A DNA stretch of 64,000 bases. It comes from Hanleya hanleyi (taxonomy: Eukaryota; Mollusca; Polyplacophora; Lepidopleurida; Hanleyidae). The translations under genes and the position numbers were made by a program. The stretch lies in assembly GCA_036873755.1 (NCBI GenBank), contig JAVTVY010045371.1, forward strand, positions 1 through 64,000, read 5' to 3'. This document shows, piece by piece, positions 11,791-23,854 of the stretch; the first letter of the stretch is position 1; each line of letters opens with the position of its first letter. The notes beneath the pieces are model-generated. The model ran no database searches. It saw only the letters and a program-made list of their open reading frames with translations, and had not been told where the DNA came from.

Positions 11791-13421
11791 TGCTTGACGA
11801 CCACCAGTATCTGTATCTGAGCTTTACAGACAAAGTGTCATAAAAAATAACTAAATATTAAATATGCTTTCAGGTCCTCGCCATTATATGGGTACTAGCT
11901 AGACCCCTCTAGATAAATATTTCTTATCTTCATTTTTACATGATACTCCAAAGTCCTCTGTTAATTAGCCAGCGACCAAGTGAATTGCATGTTCCGCTGA
12001 CCATAAGCCGACCTGGGTTTAATATCGCGCGAATATCAATACCGTAACTTACCCGACTTCTCGTTATGTTGAGGGGCCGGAGATTTGGGTCATATAGGAG
12101 CAATTTTGGATCTATATCTATTGGAGACTGGTACTTCCCTTGGCTACATAAAGTCCAGTCCGGGTTGATGAGCCCCCAGAAATTCGGTCCTGTAACGGAA
12201 AACAGACAGAGATTTCACTTAACGCCAGTGCATTACTCACGAGGATGGTTATTAGGTTATCGAGGACATGGGCTCAATAACGGACGGATCAACGAATCCC
12301 AGCTATAACACACGTATCTCAGAGATTATATACCCAACAACATATATGGACTGAATGTGCGATATAGTAGTAAGCTATCAAACTTAGATGGCACAGGATG
12401 AGTGCTGATAGTACTGAATTATATGCATTGTATTTAAAATCGTACGTATTAGAAACTGAATATTACGTCATAGTCTCATGTAATGAGATGTATGCAGTAG
12501 CTTATTGGAATAATCACTATGCGGTATTATTATACCTCAGACCAGAATTGTATATCCTGATTGGCTGTAAAATCACGAATCTGCAATTTGCGATATGGAC
12601 CTCATCTCTAGCCATGATTCGTCTGACAAAATCGGGCCATGGCAAAATATGGGTACGGCATAGCTATAAGAGGTTTCGTAAGTTTCAGGAGTGCCGAATC
12701 ACATTAATATCCTCTCAGAAATTGACACATATTTGAGCAATTCGAGGTCAGGCAATTTCTAGTATTTTTCATCCATTTGACTAAGTTGTAAGTATCCGTG
12801 ATTGTTTTGACTGAAGAGACGCCCACGTGTAATTGTCTCAGTGACATCAAAGAGATTGTTCTGCGGCGTATTCTCATTACAAACTCGACTTTTCTCTGAA
12901 CGCAGCGAAGCACGCTGCAACGACGTCCGTTCATAGGCTGTTATTTTAAACGGACTGCTCGAGTACTAGCTGAACTATGCCCATATGTGCGTGCATGTCT
13001 GGTACGGAGTTTACATACCTGCATTATGGAAGATGGATATGAAATGCATCATGAAAAACCGATAACGATGCAATAACATAGAATCTCCTGCGCAAAACTC
13101 TTTCCCAAATGAGGCAAAACACGCTTGCCACAGACACAGCTCGCTCCAAAATTTACATGAAATAGTTTGGCTGCATACATTTCGACCACCGAGTATTGGA
13201 AATTCCAGAAGAGTTAGTGATTAACAACTGGATCTTCGCCCATCCTGTTCCAATAATAAATTCTACGACCAAAGATAAAGACATTAAACGGACCGACACG
13301 GCGAATTCTACCTCATAAATAAATATTAGATTGTTTGTTGTTGATGTTGTTGCCCATTAGGGAGTGAATTACAGTTTTGCAATCCCCATCCTTTTTATAT
13401 TTGGAACAAAACGTTTATGGT
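11791..13421. other. No gene recognised
   Basis: ORFs of 80 and 112 codons (12,066-12,308; 12,398-12,736) lack motifs and splice context. No repeats seen. Confidence 0.35.
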
Positions 13422-13890
13422 TTAACCCTAACAGGCCTGTAGTCATGATGCCCCCTCCTATGGCCTCCCTACCAAACTTTCTCCCTATCTCCGACAAAGC
13501 GACAAAAAAAAAAGATAACCCTCCACGACTTTTGAGTTCATCATATTGTGGATCATGGGAAAATTTAAGATGACGGTCATGTGGTGTACCAGGAAAGTGG
13601 TATTTTTGAACAAAAACTACTATCTTTCAGATAAGACTATTATGTACTAATTGATCATGCTGTTTTTGCAAAGGAAACGCGTAAATAAATCGGCCAAAAG
13701 ATGCCTGTTTTGACGAAGACGGCACTGTGACGTCATCAAAGCGGTACCATCTTGGATATTTTTTTGCATTTTCTGGTAGAGCTTGACCCAGGGGTAAAGT
13801 GTGGTAAGCTTCAGCCCCTAGCTCAAGGGGTAAGAAAAATATATATGGGGAGTGTGGGCGGGGGCGAAATAACCGAGACAGGCCCACAAA
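13422..13890 (+). mobile_element. MITE-like dispersed repeat, copy b
   Basis: Homologous to 10,530-11,048 from TTAACCCTAACAGGCCTG to GAGACAGGCCC, with the same landmark order, including TGACGTCATCA near 13,731 and the CTGGTAGAGCTTG block. Several indels separate it from copy a. ORFs in it are incidental. Confidence 0.6.
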
Positions 13891-14490
13891 GCCCAGGTCA
13901 GTTAATACAAAAATGTTACTGCACGCTATTGGGTGTGACATCACGAATCATCATCTCCAAACTCGTTGAATAGCTCGTGAATTTTTTTTTAGTGTCTTAT
14001 AAATATTCTACAGATATGCACAAACGAGTCTCCTCTTCTTAGAATTGAATCTTCTTCTATGGCACAAAATAAATGGCTATCTAGTCTTGATGTCTGCAAG
14101 CAAAATTTTTTTTTCTTCTCCACAGTTTGCAAAACAACTCCAATATATTATTAACTATACACACCTATCCTACAAGACAGACAAACCTTAATTTTTATAG
14201 GCCATTTCACAGATCACAGATTCTACTCTATTGAAATATAAGGACCTCGGATATGGAACTCACTTCCTGTCGATTTGAAGTCCTGTACATCCAAATCTCA
14301 TCACAAAACTATAATGTCTTGATATGACCTATCCCATTTATATATTTTTCCCTAAAACTTCTAGTTATGTTATAAGTTATATTCATATGCTATATGTATA
14401 AAAATATACGACAATAACACAACTAAAGCTATATCTGCTGAAATGTGACCTCAGTTAGCTCCACCAATGTGTGCAGCTCAATACCCCATA
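13891..14490. other. No gene recognised
   Basis: AT-rich sequence with homopolymer T runs. No feature seen. Confidence 0.4.
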
Positions 14491-14707
14491 GCAAGTGTCA
14501 GATGCGAAAGTAAATATTCAGCATCGTCCGCCATAAGTACTTTCGCGTCAATAATCGATAGACCTATTCGTATGACGGTTAGCACGAATTCCAAATGTGT
14601 ATGAAATAAAAATATTAAAAATACAAGATGGTTTCCTGAAAGAGAGAAGCGGTAAACAGTTTTAAGTGACGTCAGCAATTAAACGATGACAAGAAATCAT
14701 ATGACCC

Positions 14708-15037
14708 CAATCTCAAGTTCGGCTATTTCCGTATTGGCGGAACGAGCCTCTCACATAGAACGCACAAATCCCCACCGGTGGGGAGCGTATGACGATCACG
14801 TAGTGAGCCGGCTACGAAATAGTGCCTTTCATAATCAAGAGATCCGGGCGCATTTTATTGTGAAATTCAGTTAATTTTAACCAAACGAACATAATTCATT
14901 CAAATTATACAAAACTATTTCTATGTTTAGTTGAATAATAGCAATCTATTCTATGTTTAGTTGAATAATAGCAATCTATCAGAACTCAGCAACTGGGCTA
15001 ATTTTCGTCAATACGGAAATAGGCGAATGCGAGATTG
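14708..15037. mobile_element. MITE-like element with about 32-bp inverted termini
   Basis: The left arm 14,708-14,739 (CAATCTCAAGTTCGGC, TATTTCCGTATTG) matches the inverted right arm 15,006-15,037 at most positions. It interrupts the RT 3' tail. It holds a 30-bp direct repeat (TATTCTATGTTTAGTTGAAT-type) in two copies at about 14,918-14,978. No coding capacity. Confidence 0.6.
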
Positions 15038-15807
15038 TTTCCGCCGAAAATTAATTGTGCGCATGAAAAAAGAAGATTCTTTATTGTACTGAGCATCCCA
15101 TTTTAGACAGAGTACAAAACACATAAAAAGTAGAATAGATAAGAAAGTAAACACAGGTGCGATGTTTCCGTTTTCGCTCCCACAAATCCACTAGGCCACA
15201 GGTCTGTTTTCGCAGCTAAAGTGAGTTCTGGGGCTAGATTGCATATGATCCCACAAGTAAATATACTGACTGCATATTTGGAGAAGCATCACAAGAACAA
15301 TGATTATTTTTTTGTATTCCAGCCACGCTTTTCTTGTAGATGTTCACGTGAACGACTCGAATGGCATAACCACCACGGCTTGACACGTACATGTATGAGA
15401 TACAAATATCGAGCAAGACCTGATGATGTTCTTTACAAAAAGCCTAATTCTTTATCCAAATGAATTCCAGGTCGTTTTCCAGACTATGTATCTCAGTCAC
15501 GCTTTGGTTGTAAAACACATGGTATTCAAACGGCCCCTACCTCGGGTTAAGCAGAATTAGATGCAAGTTACGAAACGTAGCGCCAGCGATCGCATACACT
15601 ACGGTCGTATTTTGCCGTCAGTGCGCGATATTTATCAAAGAATTCGGTACATTTTGAATGGAGGCATTTGATGGTATAGCCTGTTTGACAAGATTCCACA
15701 ACAACATTTTATTGTATTTTTTATTAAAAATAGCCACAGTGAGCACATGATCTAGTAAATGCCATCAGGCGAGATATGTATACGCCTTTGTTGGTCCTAC
15801 TGGAATA

Positions 15808-16011
15808 GGGGGCCCTCAGTGGCCGCTGCTGACCGCTAGCCTCACACCGCTGAACCGGCTCGGTCCATGTGTGGAAGTTTGTCAGTTACTTGACGACGGG
15901 CGGTGGTTCTCTCCGGATACTCCGGCTTCCTCCACCATCCAAACTGACTGTCACCATATGAGTGAAAAAAACCTTCAGTGTGACATTAAACCAAATCTCC
16001 CCCCCCCCCCC
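15808..16011 (+). mobile_element. tRNA-derived SINE with perfect 13-bp target duplication
   Basis: TCCTACTGGAATA flanks it at 15,795-15,807 and 16,012-16,024. The head has box-A-like CTCAGTGGCCGCTGCTGA; the 3' domain reads CACCATATGAGTGAAA, TTCAGTGTGACATTAAACC and ends in a poly(C)-rich tail. The same family appears at 25,344-25,565 and as a fragment at 26,703-26,761. Retroposition into the RT pseudogene is clear because the target continues as in the copy at 1,860. Confidence 0.8.
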
Positions 16012-16084
16012 TCCTACTGGAATATTTCTATTCCCGGGTGTAAAAAGGAATAGGACCCTACGCGTGGGGTTCCCGAGTATGAAA

Positions 16085-16159
16085 AGGAGTAGGACCCAAA
16101 TGTCGTGATATGACTGAAATATAGTTAACAGCGACGTTAAATCACTCATCCACTCACTC
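16085..16159 (+). mobile_element. SINE 3'-tail fragment
   Basis: GATATGACTGAAATATAG, AACAGCGACGTTAAATCACT and a CATCCACTCACTCC tail. This is another member of the mollusc SINE 3'-domain group, without a head. Confidence 0.6.
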
Positions 16160-16214
16160 CAGAAATGGACAGTAAATTATGTCAAAACTGTAATCGTCGA
16201 GTCAACGTGAGAGA

Positions 16215-16649
16215 CATTCTCGTCTCGCGAGACTCCCTACTGCGAGAAAGAGTCTCACGCGTAAATGGGAGCCATCCCCCCAAAATTTGGGGGGTGAGTA
16301 GGCGGCGTATGATTATCTGGCTTGTCACTGACCTGCTGACTCCGCCGAGTTAGAAGCGAATTGCTAAACATAACGTAGGCTATATAATTGGGAAATGACT
16401 CTTTCCGTTTCGGAGCATATCAATCGCGAACAAATTATTGTCGGTGTGTATACTTGGCCGTGAAAGCGAGTTATCTAATACAGGAAGTAGTTCGCGGGTA
16501 GACACGGCTCGCTTTGAGAATGATGTCATGCTGCCTCGCTTTGAGATTGGAGATTAAAAAATGTCACCAGTTTACATGAGAGTCGCTTTGGTCTCCCGCG
16601 GGTAGACACGGCTCTCTTTGAGAATGCGTGAGAGAGTCAACGTGAGAGA
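16215..16649. mobile_element. 435-bp insertion flanked by a 16-bp direct repeat
   Basis: GAGTCAACGTGAGAGA occurs at 16,199-16,214 and 16,634-16,649, exactly at a break in the RT homology. The insert contains palindrome-like CGTCTCGCGAGAC and repeated CGGGTAGACACGGCTC blocks. A 16-bp duplication suggests target-primed retroposition, but no retroelement end is recognised, so a local duplication is possible. Confidence 0.45.
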
Positions 16650-16743
16650 ATTTGATATGTATAGGTCCTTCAGTAGATTCCTTCCAATCCACTGAAGGGG
16701 AGTATATGTCCTTCACAGCGGCGCTAATATAGGGATTATCCAG

Positions 16744-16827
16744 TAGTAGGAGATGAAGCAGTAGGAGATGAAGCAGTAGGAGATGAAGCAGTAGGAGATG
16801 AAGCAGTAGGAGATGAAGCAGTAGGAG
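16744..16827 (+). repeat. 15-bp minisatellite inside the RT pseudogene
   Basis: About five and a half units of AGCAGTAGGAGATGA lie where the intact copy encodes the YxDD catalytic region (compare 2,075-2,130). Flanks ATTATCCA on the left and GCGGGCTTTG on the right are the RT sequence. Confidence 0.85.
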
Positions 16828-16870
16828 CGGGCTTTGGAATGTTTATCTTTTGACAATTTCCATGTCCATG

Positions 16871-19800
16871 TTAACGCACTAGTTATTTGACGTTTGTGCT
16901 CATAGGGTGTCCATCTGTGTTCTCGCGTATTAATATCTCGATAGAGACAATATTTTTTTCTATGTATATCTTAGAAGTTTGAGACTCTCTTGAAATATAA
17001 CAGTATACTGTATCCACCATTCTTTAAATTCACACACATGTCTCGGTGCAAAATGGTCACATACTTAACTATTGTTGTAGGATAGAATAAGCCCTCTAGG
17101 GTTTTATTGCCGCGATATATGCGGCTATCAAATCATTACTGTACATATTCTCTGTGATTGATTGCTGTATTTTGTTTGGTGAATAAATTCAATTCATACA
17201 AATCGTCTGACGGTTATGAGTGAAGACACTGTTGAATAAGATTTATAGAATGACTACATTTGTTAAAATAATAAGTCATGCACTCTGGCAAGAAGAAAAA
17301 ACACTGCGAACCTCGAACAGCAAAGTTAAGAGCGTAAATCTGGGGCTCCATTTTGGAATACTCAATCTACGAGACTAAAATTATGCAGTATCGGCCTATT
17401 TCATTCTAATCTGGAACAGTTATAAGCAGTAATTGCAAATTTAAGAACATCGAGACAGGTATTATTATCAACTGGACCAAATCGCTATACTGACAGTATT
17501 CAAGCCTGTTCTGGAGTTTATAACCGACAAAGAGGTTCATACATGCACATATGATGGAGATGACTTCACCATATATATGGATGAGCGAGCAGTTTTTCAC
17601 AATCTCGAGAATTGATCATGAATTTTTGTCGTTTTTATTAATGTAATATCTTGTTGCGGTTCCATTATCAGTAGAGTATCCAGTAGACTAATGTGGCTAT
17701 ATATTATTGTCTGGAAGTCCATATCGCTCTAATTGTTCTCGGTCTGCGATCACGAAGTTCAGTTGTCTAAATTAATTAAAGCTAACATAACGGATGACTT
17801 ATCTCGATAGCTCGATCGCTTCCAAACGTGCCTAATGCATACATAGTAACATGGGGTTGTCTTACAAGCATTATGCCCACCAAATCTGTGATTACATATC
17901 GAAATAATGATATCTGATATGACCACGTATCAATCTGTGTTGAGAAAGGTCACCAACTTTGCAGTACATAATGCTGATACAAGATCTGTAATCGTCATCA
18001 TTTCTTATAGTAACTCCAACACCTGTATCAGATTTCCGTGTTATGGATCTGAACATGCACCTCACAGCTATAGAGAGCCATCCATTAACGGCCTTGTAGA
18101 GGTGTCGATCGTCTTTCTTCGTCAATTTGTCGCGCAACCGTCTATTACCTCCAAACCAAGAATGAAGTTGGATCCCATTAATTGCCAATAAAAGACATGC
18201 CAATTTACAGTTCATGGATCCAGTTAGATGAGGAGAGCTCATTGAGTTTCAGTCACCCCCAATAAACTGAAGTCAAACCGGCAAAGGCCATGAGGTTAGG
18301 AATATTTGAGGCACTTCAATCAACAACAACCGGTGAGCGCTTTTCAAAAGTGCTTCACATTGGCAAATTGAACAGCGCATACGCCGGTCAGTCGGTGCGC
18401 GAGATACGCATGTATGTGCCCCACTAACACAAGGGGCGTAATTTGAAACGAGTTCAGGTATTTGAAGCGTCACGTGCCCGATGTGTGTATCTCGCGGTAA
18501 ACTCGCAGTCAAAGTGACTGGGGTTCATGTAGAGAGTTAAAGGTAAGTTGCAAAATCAGGTTTGTATAGCCTCAGGTTTGGGCTCACACGCGAATACCTA
18601 CCAAATGTATTAATGGCACTACAAGGCAGGAAAAATTGAACATGTTTGTGGAATTCTATCAGGTATAATTGCTACAATGGCGTTCACTATCTTGAGATAT
18701 ATTCGCTAGTCTATTTTTGGCATGCACCGTGAGACGAAAAGAATATGACAACTTTGTTGTTCGAGTACTCACCCGATATCCCTTCATAACTCCACCATTC
18801 TGACCAGGTAGATGCAGATACTATGGAATAAAAGAGAATGTTTGTCTTTTAGATCCAAGGAGCTTATCGATATGTAAATTAGATATACAGTGAGGAAAAA
18901 TCATTTATTAGTTGAACAATATTGAAAATTAAGTTAAATATGGGTCATCCTAAGACATTGATCATGTTGCTAACCATTGACCATTAACGTAGGTAGGGAT
19001 ACGAATAGCAATTGCACATAAAAGTGTATCAATTCCTTTACATATAATAACAGTATATTGAGTTGTATGTCAAGTGGGTGCATAAACATGGTGATTGGGC
19101 TAGACAAGATACCATGGAGATTCCTCTGTGATTCTGTCCGAGTCATTGAGAGGTGTGTAACAACCTAACATGTCCCTGCGGCGCGAGAAGATTTTAACTC
19201 AACGAGATAGTGTGAAAGTAGTTCAACCATACAATAGTGGACGAAACAAAGTATAATAGTTACAACCAGTGTCGATTTCACTTAATCTGTCTCGCATGTG
19301 GAAAGAGGCGTCCAAACTCAAGTGCCGGGGTACTGGTGTTCACTTAATTCACGTTTGCTTTGTTTGTAATCGTAGACAAGATCTCGATACTCAGACCATT
19401 TTCAAGATTTTAGTCAAATCTGTGTGTCTACTGAAACAGATTACAAAGCACAAAGCACATTGGAAGGATTTGCTGTCACTTCAATTTTGAAACAGTTTGG
19501 TATAATAGATCTTGAATACATTACTTATGTTTACTAACAATATTCCATGGCCGTGTTAATCAACTTAAAACATTTATATTCCGCATGAGGATATTTCCGT
19601 ATATATACATCTTATCTGTTCATGTATTTTACAACGAACGTCATGCTAGGTATATCTGAAATATGTTGTACTCACTTCACTTTCTACACAGCCAGAAAAA
19701 AGGTGACACTTTTCACCCTAAAATGGTGATGATGCATGATGATGCTCAATGGAATTTGTTGATAATTGAACAAAGCAGATAAGATATCGAGAAGGTACCG

Positions 19801-20150
19801 TTGATGTATAGATAAGGCAGCTGAACTTTCAACAGAGAATTACCTAATCTATATAAGGTATTGTTTATGTATTTTTCTTACAGGTACAGCTTTGAGGTAC
19901 TATCAAGGAACATGTACATACATGTTACAGCAGGTATTATTAAGAAGTCCCAGGGAGTTAAATTGGCAGCAACATATCGTTAATGTACACCACACAGGTA
20001 TCGCATAGGCCTTGCCACTCTGATGTTATCGTTTTTACAGTAAGACAAATCATGTATTGTTCTACTGTATCTCAAGCTGCCTCGATCGTCAAAAGTTCAT
20101 TCAAGATATCGACGATGCTCCGATCATCTCTCGTCTCATTTCTCATCAAA
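16871..20150. other. No gene recognised
   Basis: ORFs up to 116 codons (17,892-18,242 minus, overlapped by a 94-codon plus ORF) show no motif. No repeats recognised. Confidence 0.35.
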
Positions 20151-20154
20151 AGGC

Positions 20155-20262
20155 AACGTTAACAGTGTCAACATACTTTAATACCACAGTTTAACACTGT
20201 CAACGCACTTTAACACTGTAATTTACTAGTGTAACAAAATACACTGCCTTGATGTCAAAGGG
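20155..20262. repeat. Palindromic AACACTG/CAGTGTT-type cluster
   Basis: Several short arms such as AACAGTGTCAAC, TTTAACACTGTCAAC and TTTAACACTGTAATT sit together with a CTAGTGTAAC end. It resembles the mini-hairpin arrays at 21,013 and 30,120, but no terminal repeat is certain. Confidence 0.4.
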
Positions 20263-21012
20263 TTAGAGCTCACAGTCAGTTAATCTCAAAAGGACCAATA
20301 AACTGTATTAGATCCAGTATAAGCGGATATATATCACACGAACATAAATTACAATTCCATTTATGAAGAACCTTTTGGTGACCTTTTGTTTGTATTAAGG
20401 ATTGTTTATCAACTCATTTACAAACATACGCAATATATTTACCAACTTGAAACATACAAAAGAACATCAGAAATCTACCTACTCGCCTAATCCATGAAGA
20501 AGAAAATTGACAGGAAATGTAACTGTTATGTTCTCTTATCATGTCAATATTGAGTGAGAGAAGGTACAATAATTTGATCAATGGATCGTTGTTAACGCAA
20601 GATTATTTTTCAGCAAGAAGATCACACAGCCACAACATCATTTTAAACTTGTTCAAGTGTCAAGTAAATAGGCGTAAAGATGGCTGTTCGAAGTTCTAGC
20701 ATTGATAGTAGATGTTGGCCATATGTTTCGATGATCGAGTCGGATTCCGATTTCCAAAACTCAGATCACTCGCGCTTTGATCGTAGAAGTCATGGAACAG
20801 AACGGATTTCGAACCGACAGAGCGCATACGCCTCCTGTCTTTTTTGGCGAACATATGCTACATAATGTAATCTTTCCTAGGCTTGTCTAAGGTTCAAGAT
20901 TCTTTATTTCCTGATCACAGCGCCCGTCATCGAGCAGATATACAATCAAGCGGAGATTGTCCAATTCAAATACACCAAAGAGTACAAATACCCTAACCGT
21001 ATCCCTGACTTA

Positions 21013-21145
21013 CACTCTTAAAACACAAGTTGTGTAATGGTAACATTTTCTAAGTGTTATACTCAATACAACACTTTAAAATGTTGAATACTAGTGTTAT
21101 AACATTTAAAGTGTCATAATCTTAAAGACTCTTCGGATTTTAACA
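21013..21145. repeat. Mini-hairpin array fragment
   Basis: It begins TTACACTCTTAAAAC, the inverse of the end GTTTTAAGAGTGTAA at 34,594-34,608. Short palindromes such as CAACACTTTAAAATGTTG and AACATTTAAAGTGTCA follow. It is probably a truncated relative of the arrays at 30,120 and 34,320. Confidence 0.5.
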
Positions 21146-22505
21146 ACATCTAAACAATGTTGTGTATTTTCGCGCCATGCACGGTGGCGCGCGGAGACAG
21201 TGAGTAATTTGATTGGCTCTTGCTTCACGTGATACTTCTGCCATTGCTGGAAAGCATGAGCCTGCCTGTGTGTGGGAAAATTCAACGTGCCGTTTCGGTA
21301 AGTTTGGTTGTTGTTATTTTGTTAAATTTCTTTGTAACTGATTGAATACATTATTAACTTGTTGTTATTGTTGATCTTGATGCTCTTCTCCTTTCCGGCA
21401 CTCTGATTCGGGTGTTGGCAATCCTTGTTCGCACCATCATCGAGCGAGTGACCGAGTGCAACTGAACCGAGAAAGCTGAAATGTGAACATTTAGGCCTTT
21501 CGGATTATCCTCAGTTCCGATCTGTGATTACCTTGTAAATTATGATTAAACGGAGATCTGGAAAATCCCCATACTATTATGTTTAAATTGTCATGGGTGG
21601 TAACATAACACATCCGATGTAATTGAATGAACAAATATGTGTTGGTGCCTGGGCGTGACAAAGAACCTCTCATTTTTTTTTCAGTTTGCCAAGGAGTGAA
21701 GTATGAGTGTGTTGACCCTGCAGTAAGAGCCCCGGAAAAATGAGACATTACAGGCGTCATTTTTATACAATTTTCGTGAATAATTACGGGTTCTGGATCG
21801 GTTCTCGTACAGATCAAATCTCGTGCACCTCTCACGTGCGCGCGTTCAGAGCATGTGGTGACTTTCTATGTGGATTGCTTATGTGTGGGGGAAGTTTAAT
21901 TTGTCTGTCAAAATTTCTACTTCTTGGTGTAGTTGGAAATGGAAGTATTTTTTATTTTTTTTAATTGCTTTCCGGGGTATATACTTAGTTTTCATCACAC
22001 GGGAACTGAAGTCTATTTTATCGCCGACCAATATAGGTAGCATGATTGATGACAATCATGTTCATTCCACGCAAGTCAGACGACAATCCCATTTCTACAG
22101 ATGTGTTTATGTCATGTGACATGGGGCGCAGTCATTGGTTTCCTTCGACCGCCCCTCCCTATCTGCGAACTAATGTTCACAGTGAAATGGCAGCAAACTC
22201 GTGTCATTTCCAGTAAATCAGTGTCATCTTCTACATTTGACAGGAACTGTATAGGAAGATATATTCCTTTGTCATTTAGAAAGTGATCATATAACATTAT
22301 TTTCGTTAGTTCTGGTATTACACTATCTTAGTCTAGCACAGATTCTAGTGCTGAAAATTGGTCGACTAAAAAAAATACTGTTTTACGATCACTTTTTAAG
22401 CCACAGAAAATAAAGCTTCGTATGTATTCAGCTATATGGAAGCTATGTCATTACGATCATCGGAGGGGTAATCTGTGTTCGCTTTCAATACTGCCGGTCT
22501 GCTAC
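21146..22505. other. No gene recognised
   Basis: A 114-codon minus ORF (21,491-21,835) and several plus ORFs lack motifs. No repeat seen. Confidence 0.35.
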
Positions 22506-22514
22506 CGTCTAATT

Positions 22515-22616
22515 TGTGGGAAGCTCGATGGCTGAGTGGTTTAGATCGCCGACATATAGTGCTAGCTGTTAGGTGCATTACTCTGTGGGTCGCTGGTTCG
22601 AATCCCGCTCGGAACT
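22515..22616 (+). repeat. tRNA-like sequence (SINE head or tRNA pseudogene)
   Basis: Box A-like TGGCTGAGTGGTTTAGA and box B GGTTCGAATCCC lie about 65 bp apart, as in a class II (Ser/Leu-type) tRNA. The acceptor arms do not pair and the T stem has a mismatch, so a working tRNA is unlikely. It is more likely the head of a tRNA-derived repeat. Confidence 0.55.
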
Positions 22617-23854
22617 CGACCAATTTTACCATTTTTTTAATACTAAGATTCACGGGAATTCAAATACATGTAGATTCTCGCAACGCAGCTCTATGGGAAT
22701 CCACGAGAATCCAATGCTATCATTTCTATGCAGATTGCTATTATTTTATGGGAATCTGTTGGATTCCCGTAAATTATTTTGCGGGAGTGCTGACGGGAAT
22801 CGGATTTCCATGAAAAAAACAAGCAGGGCATGAATTTACCATAAAACTTTGCTAGACCATCGGGCTGGTATATTTCAATTCACCAGCCACGGGCTGCCGG
22901 GCTTGTGGGAATTTCGAGCCCTGACTGCCCTACCACTGAACATATGTCTTTCCCTGCTCGCATACCTAAAGTCTTTATTATTTAAAGGTTGGGGAAAACA
23001 CCTTGACATGCTTGAGGCCAATACCTCGTTGGGGTGTAGGGCTATGTCGACTTCAGTTTTTATATATTTATCAAAAAAGGACATCCACACGTACCCCAGA
23101 GTGCATGGATCTTTCAATAGCATCTATGGCTTCATTGTTCCATGATTTTCACAGCAACTTATTGCTTCGTTTTATGCGACGTACTAATCATTCAAATTAG
23201 CCACTTCAAAATTTCAAAAATGAAACCTAGCTTCAAATGACATCTTCGGTGAAATATATTTTCTAAATGAAAATGGCATGTGGTGGCATATTTCCATGTA
23301 AAGGTCATACACAAATTGCAGGATTTGAGAGGCTAGGCCTAGTTTATAAATCAAAGCAAACTGACAGACACATAATCTAAACTGCTAGCAAGACACATAA
23401 TCTAAACTGCTAGCATGTGCACATAAAAACAGACCTCTGCTCTGGGCATTATGACCCTGCCATGTGTGTGCATGCTAGGAGATTATGCATTGCATCAGAC
23501 AATTTAATCTAATGTATTCATCAGTCAATGCATCTACATTCATGCAACTTGGATATGAATTTGAGATCGAAGTATGCAATCCCATGCTATTTTCATTTAC
23601 AGAATGAATTTCACCGAATATGTCATTTGAAGCCATGTTTCATTTTGTAAATATTAGACTTAGAGTGGCTAATTTGAATGGTTATATAGTCGCATAAAAC
23701 GATGCAATAAGTTGATGGAAATCATGGAACATTCCAACAATGAAGCCATAGATGCTGTTGAAAGATCCATGCAGTCCGGGGTATGTGGGGATGTTCGCAT
23801 TTTCCATAAATATATAAAAACTGAAGATGACATAGCCCTATACCCATCGAGGTA

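Larger units (their letters stand above)
14500..16870 (-). pseudogene. Second Penelope-type RT copy, shredded by nested insertions
   Basis: Pieces colinear with 1,251-2,150 occur at about 14,500-14,690 (3' tail), 15,480-15,807 (RT C-terminus and tail), 16,160-16,214 and 16,650-16,743 (RT middle), then 16,828-16,870. Between them sit an inverted-repeat element (14,708-15,037), a SINE (15,808-16,011), further SINE-tail DNA (16,025-16,159), a 435-bp insert (16,215-16,649) and a 15-bp minisatellite where the catalytic box should be. The reading frame is destroyed throughout. The segment 15,410-15,480 also matches 55,785-55,870. Confidence 0.7.

Noticed and set aside
22515..22616. Functional tRNA-Ser or tRNA-Leu gene
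   Set aside because: Boxes A and B are good, but the acceptor arms do not pair, so it is listed as a tRNA-like repeat.
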